Shown here: piece after piece, positions 1-13,381 of the stretch
How the letters are laid out: every line of letters starts with the position of its first letter
Position numbering within the stretch: the first letter of the stretch is position 1
Notes under the pieces: model-generated
What the model saw: the letters and a program-made list of their open reading frames with translations, nothing else
What the model was told of the DNA's origin: nothing
Database searches by the model: none
Origin: Onchidella celtica
Lineage: Eukaryota > Mollusca > Gastropoda > Systellommatophora > Onchidiidae
DNA length: 64,000 nucleotides
Direction: 5' to 3'
Assembly: GCA_963931925.1 (NCBI GenBank)
Contig: OZ007567.1
Span: 86,911,101-86,975,100 of the forward strand
Program-made: the position numbers and the translations under genes

Positions 1-7
1 GTCATGA

Positions 8-145
8 GAGTTTTTGAACTCTGCCAAGTTTGACAGTCCAAAGTTATTACGATGGAGTTTATTTTTACAGTCTTATCGATTCAGGATTCACTACGTAAAA
101 GGCAGAGAAAATGTCTGTGCCGATTTCCTGAGCAGGGTATTTTAA
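8..145 (+). pseudogene. C-terminal end of reverse transcriptase/RNase H (pol), partial
   Basis: Frame 8-145 reads EFLNSAKFDSPKLLRWSLFL, then a stretch ending with VKGRENVCADFLSRVF and a stop. The pattern LLRW.LFLQ.Y.F.I.YVKG.EN..AD.LSR is the classic end of the RNase H domain of Ty3/gypsy polymerases. An in-frame TGA at 5-7 suggests a frameshift or substitution just upstream, so this copy may be broken, but only a few bases lie before it. Translation stops directly after the LSR motif with no linker to an integrase. Confidence 0.75.
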
Positions 146-913
146 AGTAGTACACTATCAGTGAAATGCATTGTAACCCATACTTTTGCCTACTAGATGA
201 ATTGCTAGGACGGCAGTATTGTACTGTAATTGGGGACGTAGTTCATCTGTGACTGAATATTGAATTGGTGGCTGATAGAGAGTCATGATGTGTTAGTCAC
301 ATTTTGATTTTATGCTATGTCATATTAGTTACCAATGGAACTTGGTGTAATTTTTGGAAAATGTAACCCAAATGGGGACTGCGAGCAAGCAGTGTTTGTG
401 TTATATTGCAATGTTGTAACTTGTTTTGACCTAATATGATGAAGAAAGACCCTAATCAGTGGTCGGTATGTATTGGTATTTTTGGCCATTGTACGTATGA
501 GTTATACATTTTGGAGATAACCATGTTGTGTACAACAAGTTATATGCTATGATTCGTGCACGAAGCATTGTGTAAACGATGGGCCATCGTTTCACCTTAT
601 ATGATTTGTAATAATATCATTGACCATTGTTTCACCACAGTGGTGGCGTTGTGCTATTTTGACTAGTAGGCCTACTGTCTACTATTGGGAAGCAATGACG
701 TATTGTATTAGTTATGGTATTAGTGATGCAAAGGATATTGCATTGTATTGTATTTGCGATGAAATTTGGGAAGGCACTGAAATTGTTAATAATTGTAATA
801 GAATTAGCAACTACCTTTGTGAGATTGGGAGTACTGTAAGATTGTTATTTCAAGATATTGCAGACGCTGAATAATGTTTCGGAGTTGAAAATATTCAACT
901 TAAATTGGGGAGT

Positions 914-1519
914 TGTGTAGCATCTGCAAGCTATCCCTTGCCCTCCCCCGTTTTCTTGTTACACTGGTGAGCATGTGTTCATTTCTTCTTGACAACCGCT
1001 AGAGTGTACTGTACTCCGTGACCTGACCTTCTCTCCTAGTGAGTAGTTTTTTCCTCGCCCGCTTGTTGTCAGGTGTTTTGACTCGTTCAGTAAATATTAG
1101 TATGTTCCCGAACATTCGATAACACTGTGGAGAAGGGTGTTTACGCCAGATTTGGCCTTGAGTGATGTAACCTGATGACGTATTGATGCGTGATTGGTTA
1201 GTTTGTGCGAGGGCAAAGGTAACGTTTATTTCGGGAACTTTCTGTAGGAATGTTTATATATATAGACCTGTGTGAGTTGTTGGGGGGGTGAGTAAGTGAG
1301 TTTCCTTTTGTGTGGCGTAGATATTTAGTTTCGCTGGTGTCTTCCTGGTAATTTATTGTTCACTATACAGTTATTAAACTTTAGTATTATTTAATCTATC
1401 GTCGGATCTCGTGTTTATTTATTTTACAGCTGTAATAGTTTCGTTTTCTAAAGGGTTGTAGTTAGATCAACTAACTCCCCCCTACTATAACGTGCTAGAA
1501 CAACCTCAGCTGTTACACA
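914..1519 (+). repeat. 3' long terminal repeat (606 bp)
   Basis: The unit starts TGTGTAGCA and ends TGTTACACA, which are near-perfect inverted termini with TG...CA ends. It directly follows a purine-rich tract (polypurine-tract position). It contains a TATA-like stretch near 1254 and an ATTAAA polyadenylation-type signal at 1373-1378, the expected order in an LTR. The 5 bp after it (CGGTC) would be one half of the target duplication, but the partner lies off the window. Confidence 0.7.
1254..1264 (+). promoter_or_regulatory. TATA-like element of the LTR
   Basis: TATATATATAG lies about 340 bp into the LTR and about 110 bp before the ATTAAA signal, which fits a U3/R promoter. Position and composition are the only support. 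Confidence 0.4.
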
Positions 1520-2344
1520 CGGTCATTCGCTATCCGTCGATCGAGATTCCTTAACATGAGTGCGAGTGGTCTTTAGATATTCTTTAAGAAAAAAATAAAC
1601 CCGGGACAACGCGGTTGGTTGAACCAAGCAGGTGGCTGGGCTCTACTCGGACCAGATACATAGGATCTGGAATGCTGTCGGGAGGAGAACGGGATGAGTA
1701 GAAGGGGGAGGGGGGGTCTGTCTATATTGTGGTTCCATGCATTAAATTCTCTCGGGGATGCGGAATTCACATTGCACGTCAGCTGCAGCATCTTTGCTTG
1801 TATGTAGCCTGAAATCTAAACAGCAAGGCAAGAGACGCCGATCTTAAGAAGACACCGATGAGAAGGCACGGAAATTGAAGAGGGCAGTGAAAAGAGAAGA
1901 AGAAGAAGAAGAAACAGAAGCATGAGAAAAACCCTCTATGGTTATGCGGGCCGAGCTCGGAAAGAAGAAATGCTCATCAATTGCAACTTGTGTTTTCAAA
2001 AAACAAGATTGCGGGATAGCCAAACCGAGCGCCGGGAAAGGATTTGCAAACAATTGAGTCCTAAAGGGAGATAATAAGGAGTAATTGGATTTTCTCGTCA
2101 ATGTTGAGCGGCGAGTGGAGAGAAGAGACGAGGGAGTCTTCACACAGGATACCAAAAATGGAAGATCGTTAATATCATCCGTTTAAGGCCCCTGTTTATT
2201 TCGATAAGACTTGATGGGTGTTGCCTTGTTTGATATACATCTTATTTAGGCTTTTTGATGAATAAAAAGACAAACAGAGAGACATTCAGACAGATAGACA
2301 AGACAAGGCAAACAGATAGACAGACAGACAAGCACATAAACAGA
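1520..2344. other. Gene-free stretch, purine-rich
   Basis: No coding region is recognised here. There is a GAA-rich run near 1895-1915 and an imperfect CAGA/AGACAA run from about 2265 that grades into the GATA array. Short open frames of 72 and 103 codons on the - strand look like chance openings. Confidence 0.5.
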
Positions 2345-2473
<129 letters not shown>

Positions 2474-2704
2474 TATTTTATCTTTTTATGACAAGATTAT
2501 ATCTTTATGAGTGATCTTTGTTTCATTCTGACTCATACCATCCATTTTTTACTGTTCAGATATTATTTATAGTTCCTCCACTTGTCATGGTTCACTGAAA
2601 GGATAGTAACGGTGCAGCTGATATTTTGTTCCAAATAATTATAATTAATATCACGGCATATTGACATTGTACTCATCTTCTTTATGGCACAATCGATTTG
2701 GTAC

Positions 2705-2856
2705 AACTTACATGAGTCAGTTGGTTTGCCTTTTTACCGTTGTCTGAGCAGTATTCGCTAACGTGTTTTTGGTTCGATCCCAGTAGATATCGCCGTCTGT
2801 CTGCGGTGCTTTGTTTACATCAATGAAACAAAGGAATCTTAATTGAATTGAATTGT
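2705..2856 (+). mobile_element. tRNA-derived SINE-like unit
   Basis: TGAGTCAGTTGG (2713-2724) resembles a pol III A box and GGTTCGATCCC (2771-2781) is a near-consensus B box. The unit ends with a short ATTGAA-type repeat (about 2839-2856), as SINE tails do. The A-to-B spacing is about 58 bp, longer than in a plain tRNA but acceptable for a SINE head. No second copy of this head was found in the window and no target duplication was identified. Confidence 0.4.
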
Positions 2857-2966
2857 CCGACTGATACCCGTTTTGTTTTTCTATTTTTGCCCTCGACTCT
2901 TTCAGGAGTTGTGCAATTAATATCTTTTATGCATGTTCATTTGCATTAAGTAAAATGCATTTAACC

Positions 2967-3440
<474 letters not shown>

Positions 3441-3970
3441 TCCCCTACACATCACAGCAAACAGCACGGATTTTGTACCAGGTATAATTTCGGCAAATTG
3501 TCTGTAATCTGCTCATCTGTTTCTGCCTATGTTAACTCACTCACGCAGAAAAAATGTGAAAGTCCACCCAGCATTTCTGTTTGTCTCTGTCTCGTCCAAC
3601 TTGGTTGCAATGCTGCACTGTTGCAATGTTGTAGACCCGTTGAAATGAAATCCTTTTGATCTAAACTAAATTGAATTACCAGCCCGCCTGTCAGCCACAT
3701 CAAATTTATGAGGGTATCTTGTTCTTCTGTTCCCTTTCTTTGGTTAATCATCGTTATCAACATTATGTGTGTTTAGTTAATGTCTGTATCTACAATTTTG
3801 AGCCCAAATATGATTTTCACTCAGATGGTCGTGCTATTTTCTCAGGGGATTTGAGATTGTATAGCAATAAAAGGTAGGCAAAGATTGACATAATTTGACC
3901 TTTAGCTGGTCCACTAGATTGCCCGAATGATAGATATGGATGGGTGGTTAAGCAGAGACATAGACTGACA
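3441..3970. other. Gene-free stretch
   Basis: Nothing beyond short chance open frames is seen between two microsatellite fields. Confidence 0.5.
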
Positions 3971-4503
<533 letters not shown>

Positions 4504-6221
4504 GAAAGTGGTCAGAGTGAAATGATGGGGGCGGAGAGACAGATGAGGAAAACCGAAGGAAATTATGGCCGATTACATGGTGAATTGGTTCATAGCTTAC
4601 ATTATAACGCGCCAGATTTCAGGCTACAATTCATTGTTGCCCCCTGGCATACTGGTCTTAATTACTATACTATTCTTAGCGTTCTAGTCTCCACTGCGAT
4701 GGATCTCAAACTTTATAACGAGGCCCATTCCCACCAAGGGCGAAGTTAAACGAAAAACTGACAGTTTGGGGTACAGAATTATGACGATTTAACTCTACAG
4801 TCCCAGTCCCCTATAACCGCTCTCCCCATGGAGTTTAAAGATTGCTCCTGTTGAGGGCTACTAAGCCTTCGGCCCACATAAATAAGGGTTTAGAATAATA
4901 AAAAGACAAATTTTAATGAGTAAACAACTTATTGGAGTAAACCATAAAAGCTATAAAATTTAACCATCGCAATCAATCTGAGATCATTGTAAGGCAGCAG
5001 GGTATTCCTGTATTCTATTTTTTTTTTTTTCGATCACGTGGAATAGTTTAAATCGGCCGACAGGAAGTGTTGACGTCATGGATCATGTGCTCGTGAAAAA
5101 AAAAAGGGATCGGCGGCGAACAGATAGCGATACAAAGCAAAGTAAAAAAAAAAACGACTTCCCCACCATTTGGAGCCTTCAACTGTTAAAGAAGAACCTT
5201 CTGCGGGGTGAAAGAAAGGTACCTTCAGAATTTCGTGTAAATTCGACCTGCATGAGCCAGTATTTTTTTGCGAACACACTGACAATCATACATTCCCTTT
5301 TATTTTTATATAACCTGGTTCCTTCACTTACGTCACCCAAAACTGATGTTCACTGCATGGCATTCCCTATCCCCAGCCTCCAATGCACAGCGACTGAGCA
5401 TGCGCACATGCAAAGATTTGTTTTTGAGAATGGCATATCAGCAGATATGCACTCGCAAAATTTGGTTGTAGACTAAAAGAAGAATTTTACAACACGTAGG
5501 AGAAGGAAACGTGTGGCCTTGGAACTTCCGACGGAGACGAAACAAATTGGAAATTTCTTAGGCGTACATGTTTTGTGACGTCAAATGTAACAAACCAATT
5601 CTATATTTCAAACACGTCGTCTGATGCCAAATGTTTGATATTTTGAACACTTTTGTGATAAATATTTATAATTTTGCATTAATTTGACTATCCTTTTAAA
5701 TCAGTTTTTTAAGTGTCCAGATTTCTGGAAAAGGCAGGCCATTTGCGGGCAGTATAGTAGGGAGTTAAACTCCCCATTAATTTAAATCTCTAATTCTAAA
5801 GACACACGTTTACGATGAAATGGAATTACAATAGCAACACTCAGATCACCAGCATTATTTCGTAGCACTTGAATATTCTAGAAAATTACAGATTTTCTAT
5901 CAGAAAAAATAATACTCGCACCTAAAAATGCAATACCGCTACGCGAAATCAGACTGCAAAAACATAGGATGATGCAAATTCTGGAGCAGAAACAGATATA
6001 CACGTATACAAAAAGTGTAGTTTTATCATTACTGATGTCTCAGCAGAGTTGCCCGGTCTATTCCCTCTTATAATGCAAAAACGTTATCTCCAATCTCTGC
6101 AGCTGGATCCCATGCGGCTCAGGGGCAGGAAAAATAGAAGTTTTAGAATCATTGGCTTGTCATCTTTTTCCCTGTAGACTCAGAGTCTTCGCTGCTGTCT
6201 GTTTCCTATATTTTCCGTATA
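4504..6221. other. Gene-free stretch
   Basis: A 132-codon frame at 5078-5476 begins with a Lys/Arg-rich run produced by A-rich DNA and has no recognisable domain, so it is not called a gene. The rest holds no recognised feature. Confidence 0.5.
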
Positions 6222-6298
<77 letters not shown>

Positions 6299-6300
6299 CA

Positions 6301-6355
<55 letters not shown>

Positions 6356-6428
6356 GTCTGTCTGTCTATCTATCTGTCTATCTATCTATCTGACTGTCTG
6401 TCTGCCTATTTGTCCATATGTTATTCTG

Positions 6429-6482
<54 letters not shown>

Positions 6483-6483
6483 G

Positions 6484-6537
<54 letters not shown>

Positions 6538-6640
6538 GTCTGCCTATTTGTCCATATGTTATTCTGTATCTTTCTCATCTCTCTATCTATCTATTAATCT
6601 GTCCGTCTGTCTGTCTATCTGTTTCTCTTTCTCTATGTTT
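6222..6640. repeat. (TATC)n array with duplicated non-repeat cassette
   Basis: Long ATCT runs are mixed with GTCT variants. A unique 30-bp stretch beginning TGCCTATTTGTCCATATGTT occurs at 6401 and again at 6541, exactly 140 bp apart. Confidence 0.95.
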
Positions 6641-7214
6641 GTATCTTTCATTGATGTATGTCTTTCCATCTCCATCGTCCCCGCTATTGGGAGAAAGATA
6701 TGAAGCTACGCCATGAAGAGGTCCTTATACCGAACTTCATTAAAACCCTGCTGCGCCATGGAGACTTGAAACTGTTAATGTAGTCGAATTCATTAGCTTT
6801 ACTGAAAATGTACTTGTCTCCCTTTGTAACCTCTTGGGCAAATGTGTTGTTTTTTTGTTTTTTTTTGGCATCCACTCAAATTATTGAAAATGCTACTTCT
6901 TTTGTGTTGATTTTTTTTTTTTTGACAATTTGATAGAATATTGAATTCTTCACAGACAAACTATTGGCCTTGACTGGCTGAGAAAAGATACAAATAATAT
7001 TTGACAACGCTCTCCGTTGTCTATAAGAACTAGTGAACCCGCCGGGGATTGTGGGAAAACCAGGCAAGACTTTTTTTTTAAAATTTTTTCAGGAAGCGGA
7101 AAAAGCTCTCTGCTGCATCAGAGAATAATGTGCATGAATGGAAAAAGGCAATACATTACAATGTTTTTCTTTTCTTCTTTTTGGCGAACTGAAACTACGA
7201 ATTTAGTTTTTCGG

Positions 7215-7975
7215 GTCTTCATCAACGGGCAACGACTTAACGTGGTGGACAAGTTCACATACCTGGGCAGTACACTCTCTCGCACAGCTGTCATTGACGA
7301 CGAGGTGAATGCCAGACTCGCTAAAGCCAGTGCTACCTTTGGCAGACGCCATAAGAACGTTTGGAACAGGAGAGGCATCACCCTGGAGACGAAGCTCAAA
7401 GTATACAAGGCCATAGTTCTCACCACACTGCTCAAGGGAAGTGAATCATGGACGGTCTACAAATGCTACGCTAAAAAGCTGAACCACTTCCACACCACCA
7501 GCCTCAGAAGACTTCTCGGCATAAAGTGGCAAGAGGAGATCTCTGACACAGAGGTGCTTACTCGTGCAAACTTGCCCAGCATCTACACTGTCTTGATGAA
7601 AGCTCAGCTGCGCTGAGCAGGCTATGTAGTTCGCATGCCAGACTACCGCCTCCCCAAGAAGCGCTTCAAAGACACCCTGAAAGCTCCTCTGAAGGCCTTT
7701 AACATCAGCCACGACACGTGGGAGCTCATTGCAATGGACAGACCAAAGTGGCGTTCAGCTGTCCACAAAGGCGTCAAATTCTGTGAGGCCAACAGAATCA
7801 CTGCAGCAGAACAACGCAGACAGGCAAGGAAATGTGCCAGCAAGTCCCCGACATCCGTGACCATTCCATGTCTGCACTGCGTCAGAACCTTCCGGGCGCG
7901 AACTGGTCTGATCAGTCATTTGCGCACCCACATAACCCAATCCACCTACCCCCCCCCCCCCCAGGATGACTAGAT
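7215..7975 (+). pseudogene. Decayed non-LTR retrotransposon (LINE) 3' end with C-terminal zinc finger
   Basis: The translation shows a typical LINE C-terminus: INGQRLNVVDKFTYLGSTLS, then VNARLAKASATFG, YKAIVLTTLL, RRLLGIKWQEEISDTEVLTR, and a final C2H2-type finger CLHC...HLRTH at about 7870-7935. It is broken. A TGA replaces the expected Trp codon at 7615-7617 (QLR*AGYVVRM). About 20 residues normally found between PKK and KRFKDTLK appear to be deleted at 7653-7665. Endonuclease and polymerase cores are absent, so this is a 5'-truncated remnant. It belongs to the same superfamily as the intact element at 41957-45909, but the sequences are clearly different families. A (CA)n tract follows the 3' end. 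Confidence 0.8.
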
Positions 7976-8025
7976 GGTCCTGGTCGATTCCGACGGACGA
8001 ACCACACACACACATACACACACAC
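7951..8025. repeat. Poly-C run and (CA)n tract
   Basis: A run of 12 C lies at 7951-7962 and CACACA units at about 8003-8027, at the 3' end of the LINE remnant. Confidence 0.8.
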
Positions 8026-8029
8026 ACAT

Positions 8030-8350
8030 TTACAGGCTATTTCCAGAGAATATATGACGCCAAAGAAACTTAGAAATATGACATGATGTTTGTAGCTGTA
8101 CATGATCGTGAAAGGCGCAAAGTGGCCGTTATCGTGCCGACGCACCATTAAAGCCGAAGTCAAACTCAAAGTTGTATGTACATTATTTTACAGACTATTT
8201 CCAGAGGATGGATGACGTCGAAGAAACTCAGAAACTTAACAATAACAAATCGAAACTTAATGTAGCTGTACATTGTCGAGATTACAATATATCAGTGTAC
8301 ACGAAATAATGTTCTTATGGTCATCTCATTTTCCAGATGGGAGGGGAGGG
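8030..8350 (+). repeat. Diverged tandem duplication (about 160-170 bp unit)
   Basis: TTACAGGCTATTTCCAGAG (8030) recurs as TTACAGACTATTTCCAGAG (8188), each followed by a similar ATGACG...AAGAAACT segment. TGTAGCTGTACAT recurs at 8091 and 8261. The period shifts from 158 to 170 bp through small indels. Confidence 0.7.
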
Positions 8351-11300
8351 AGAGATATGCTGAGGATGCCTTCCATTCCGATCCTATATTGATATCTGTG
8401 AAGAGAACGCAATTAAGTAAAAGATTTTACAAAGATTGATATGTTGTTGTGCATATAAAACGGGGCCATTTTTGATGGTGCAAATCAGTCTTATAAAACA
8501 GTTCACAGACAGATGTTGAAGAATGGGTCTGCATCAGTAGGCCAAATTTATGTACAACTGATGAATCACAGACAGATTCTATGGGAACAGCCAAAGTAAG
8601 GTCAGGGTGATATTTGGTTCATTCTGTCGCCCACCATGTCACCGATGATTTATCTTATCGATAAGGATTCAATCTTTATACTGAGTACACTATAGATCTA
8701 TCTGCTCATCCTGAACTCATGGGGGAAAAAGAATGCTGTTTTCCTTTAATGAAAACAACAGTGAAAAGGAACTTTTGAAAGATTTATTGGAAGTTCTTCA
8801 GTGGGTGTTCCAGGAAAAGTTAGATGAACCAAGTTTCGGAATATGCTCCATCAAATTTCATGTTCTGTTTTATATGGCATGTCTTATATACCATGATCAT
8901 GAAAGAAAATCAAGCAAGGATACTAAATGTCCAATAACTTGGCGCCGATGGTGTGAAATTGATTTGTAACCAACGAGAGACATTTGGACAGTCAAATCTG
9001 ACTCACTCTGCCTTATTTCATCCTTTAATTCTGCAGCCGTGGTACCTCTATAATTATACGTTAGTGTGAAAATGAATGATATTACATCACATCATGTGAC
9101 AAGATTCATTTTTATTCCAAATGAAGTTTTGTAAAAATGGCTTGCTATTCCGATGGCAAATCACACGAATATGATTGCGTGCAGGCGGACTGTCGTGTCG
9201 GGCACGATCGTAACGAGAAATCTATGGCGCGTAAGTTGATGCTCACTGGCCGACAAAATGATTTCTGCTTCCCCCTTAAATCGGGTTTTATGCGCGGAAA
9301 ATTGAATTTCACAAACATAGCGGGTAGACTTCGTTACATGGCATACACCGTTTTTATAGCTTCCCGCAACCCGGGTGTTAACAGCGGTTTCGTGGCCGTG
9401 GAGTTCGAAAACCAACAGTTACAAGTATAAACACATGTACGGGAATGTTTCTGGATGAGTGCAGTACGAATGGCACAATTAGACAACGGGGAGAACTACT
9501 GGTTAATGGTTGTTCGTGCATGAAGCATGGACGGGCAGTTCTGTGCCCGGTCTCCTTGCAAAATCGTGGAGATCTAGGCTGGAAACAGCAGCAACGATAA
9601 AAATCAATGTTTGATTATACAAATTTCTTTCATAATCACTCTTTTGCGCCATATGAATGCATTTCAAGAAAGTATAAGTTTCTTTCATAGTCAAACTGTT
9701 ATTAAAAATTGCCACTCTGGTGCCCTGTAAGAAACTAGCACACAGAAAGCTATCAAACAACTGATGTGGTTTGGGGAAGCTTAAAGATAAATCTATGATT
9801 CTGAACTTTCTCTGCTTCTAGAGAAAAATCAGATATGGCAATTCATTTCCTGCATCGAATGTCTAAAATTATGAAAATAAATAATGTGAACCATCCTTCA
9901 TCCATTCCTTCTTGTATTTTATTTTTTCATTCAGCTTCGTGCATGATTACCATCAATTCTTTTTTCCAGATGTTCAGATCATAGAGGTCACCTGACCCTT
10001 GACATAAACGCAAAACTTTTATATGCAACTATTAACCCGAAAGTTATAAATGCGTAGATCATTGGCGTTTTCTCTTTACTTCTTGTGATAAATTTATCAG
10101 CATGAACTCTATATCTTTTCTGCAAAAATGAAGCTCAGATAGTATATTAAGATAACTATCAGACATCGAGGAGACAGACTTTTGCACAAATTCTTGATGA
10201 ATCAGATCTGAAGAAGAAGGAGGACGATGTCATAGTGCAAATCCGAGTGAAGGATACGTTATGCCCTCCCTGAAAAGAGATCCTGAAAAAGCAACAATAA
10301 ATGAAGACACACGCACAAAGACACACGCAAGCGTGCCAGGAGTCAGGCAGCAGCTGCAAAATGAATTCATCACTTCGGGTATGAGTTTTCTGTGTTCTTG
10401 TACCCAAGTAAAGTAACCTATGCATTGACCATAGTGGCAAGACAGTAACGTCTCGAAAACAGATTCCTTCCCCCTGACATCACAAAATGGCATATGCAAA
10501 TAGCACTTTGGCATCTCTTGTCTAACCACTTCTGTGATGATGGAAAGAAAATGAGGATTCATAAGCTTTGCTTGAAATTTTGAAAGAACGCAATGACTTT
10601 CAGCATTGTCTCTCAAGTCCTAGCGATAACATCATTTTATGACCAATTTCTGATTTTCGAGAATTTTTTCGAAATACCCAGACCATTCAGATATAATTAT
10701 ATCACGCAACATGAAACAGTAGAATTATCACCCAGCCGCTGTTCTCCAGTATAGATGGGATCCATTTTATAACATTTTGGTGCAGTGCTACTTATAATTA
10801 TGTCTAAACATAGAGCTCCCTTCAACAATAAGGCACAGTTTGAATTTTACTCCCTTTTTTTTTTTTTTTGGACTTTATCTAGGAGAACCTGTGGAATTTG
10901 ACTTTAAAAGTTGACCGTCCTAAACATGACTTACATTACCGATAACTGATAAGGGTACAGAGTACAGGCTGGAGATCGACGACGAAAAGTACAAAATGCA
11001 CTTATGAATGACCGATTTACGTGATCATCATTGACTTTCCATACGCAAAAACTATTTATTCATCAACGATATCACGGTCCTGAGATACTGAATCTGTCTA
11101 ATAGAGAAAAACATGAGCTGGATGGAGTGAATAGCAGTATGCATGATTAATTTTCCATTGCGGGCTTATTTAAAGTCTTTTAGGAAGAAAAAGGTCAGAA
11201 CTGGAAACGTGAAGTCCCGTTGTGGACTGGAGCTGAGATCAGACTTGTCTCTCAAATCCACTGATCAGTCTGACACTCGAGCACCAAGATGAAACATTAT

Positions 11301-13381
11301 TCTGATAACGGCTTGGTGTAAATTCAATCAATTGTCTCCCTTTCCCCCCTGCGTGCAGAGACCAAGTCCGCCCGTCTATCGTCGTCCTTACAAATAACAG
11401 TAGAGAGGCGGGGAAAGTGATTATATCAATTGAGGCCCCCAGAAAATGGAATCGCTTGTATTTTTGCCATTTTTCTCATGTCCTAAAAGGGAGCGGGCCC
11501 CAGTGGGTCTCACGTAAATGCTAATGATATGCAGAGAGCGGGCAAGTGTCGTCACCAGGGGTATCGAGTATGATGAGGATATAATATTAGAACTGCCGTT
11601 TCGGGGAGTGCCAGTTAGCAAGTCATCGGGGGGGTCTCCCCAGGGGCGTGTAGTGCCTTCATTAACTTGGGGGGGAGTTCCGTGATCTAGGCCTTTCCTT
11701 GTTTAGACGTCCCGTCTCTCCCACCCCTTTCTTTCTCCCCAGCCTCCCTCCCAAAGGAATCGCTAGCCCTTTCGTGACTTGGTGGTGTAACCTGGGTTAC
11801 CCACACATCTGTGCAAAATGTCTGTAATGAGGCTGTACTATGCTCTTCCGCTATATCGCCCCTGCATTTCACCCTCCCCTATCCCATAACTTTATTAATT
11901 ATTTTTTCTGTCCTAAATGTCCTTATTACTTCTATATGGAATCGACACACAATCGATAAACTATTCACTTACATGCAGCGTAATTCTGCACCCTACTGGG
12001 TTGTCTATTCCGTCAGCTTGGCTCCGTATTATTTGTTTTTGTATCGAATTTTCTTTTTCTAACTTTGTTGTGTTTGCACTTATTTCCATCACCTCTGAGC
12101 CATCTGATACGATGCTGATGATGGAGTTACTGCTCAAAACGTTTTGGAATCGATTCCTACCATTTGCACGTGTAAGATATCTCAGGGAAGCAAATCACCT
12201 GCAGTCCTGATCCCACGTGAATGGCAAATTATAGTAATGGCGAAAAGCTAGTTTCTGAATGTTTAGTACGAGAAAATAGGTATTGTGGAAGGTAATGGTA
12301 CTTCCTGCTTCTCGGTTATTTTATAAAGAGCCGATGGTGTCCTTGATGCTATATAGTGTGGCATATTATCCCAGTCCCAGTAAGTCTGAAAACATAAATG
12401 TTTATGCTTGCAGATTATAAATGCGGGCTCATGTACATTTCTATTTTACTGTTCCACCAATGTTTGACTACTTTAGCGCTTTCTCTAGAAAACAGCAAGC
12501 AGTGGAATATTTGGGCTTTACCGACTTCTCTTAAGTCCGTTTTATATGTTATTAGGAAAATCATTTTCAGTGGTTTAATGACACATTTATATAATGTCAT
12601 TTTGTTCCATCCTCTGTAAATAAACTATGAAGTTTGTTTATTTACTGCTTTTGCCTAGGGGGCAATTATAATGTGCGATACGCTTCTGAACGCAGTGACA
12701 GAATCGGGACGAGACAGTGCCGAACAGACTTGTTTGTTGTTGTTGCTGAAAGTAAAGAGTGAAGCTGGAAATAATATATACTGGTGATGTCTGGATCAGA
12801 TGTATTTTTTAAAGTTATCCAAACAAAAGTTCAAGCTGACGCTCTTTCTCAGTCCCCTTTCCACACACCACTTGTTCTCATTTCGACAATCGCACACAAA
12901 ATCTAGACCAGTGCTCCCACGCCTCCATTTACTTATCACCACAGATCTTAACCTCTCTTGTGGAAAGTTTTTAACCTTGATGTATCTGCCATTCCAGAAA
13001 GAAAAATAGACATTAAAAATTAATCCTTGCAGTTTTCGTCTTTGTTGTTCTACTTTTTCTTCATCTACGTACCAGCCTCATCTTTCATTCCCTACCAATT
13101 AAATACATCACAATTTCTTCATTCGCTTTTTTCTCGTAACAAGACTACATAATCTCTTCATCTGGTCTCTTTTTTGAAGAACAGATAATATCAGTAAGAT
13201 GAGTTCAAGTTCAAGTTTAGTTTATTGTAGGCCTGGCGGCCAATTCAAAATACACAGAAGAATCATGCAAATAATCTTTGAAAACATTAAAAACAAACAA
13301 ACAAATAGACAAAACGCACGGTCATTCACTCTCTTCGCTCCCTGCTGCCTGCTGCAATTTATACACTTACTTACTATATAA
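8351..13381. other. Five-kilobase gene-free stretch
   Basis: No exon with convincing splice sites or homology was recognised. Open frames such as 8733-8969 (78 codons), 9137-9430 (97 codons) and 10230-10616 (128 codons, -) have no domain signature. A (AACTTG)-type hexamer run at about 13201-13226 may be a SINE tail read on the - strand. The segment 11420-11620 has unusual composition (see findings). Confidence 0.5.

Larger units (their letters stand above)
1..1519 (+). mobile_element. 3' part of a Ty3/gypsy-type LTR retrotransposon
   Basis: The element enters from the left edge of the window. It comprises the end of a pol reading frame (RNase H, stop at 143-145), a spacer of about 770 bp, a short purine-rich tract at 902-912, and a terminal repeat with TG...CA ends (914-1519). 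The spacer contains one unrecognised 84-codon ORF (620-874). No integrase follows the RNase H, although in most Ty3/gypsy elements integrase comes last. The 5' LTR and most of gag-pol lie outside the window, so age and completeness cannot be judged. The assignment to Ty3/gypsy rests on the RNase H end motif; the LTR limits rest on the matching termini. Confidence 0.75.

Noticed and set aside
5078..5476. 132-codon ORF with basic N-terminus
   Set aside because: The basic run comes from A-rich DNA; no family signature, splice context or repeat support.
9137..9430. 97-codon ORF
   Set aside because: Open on both strands across the same region, no recognisable domain.
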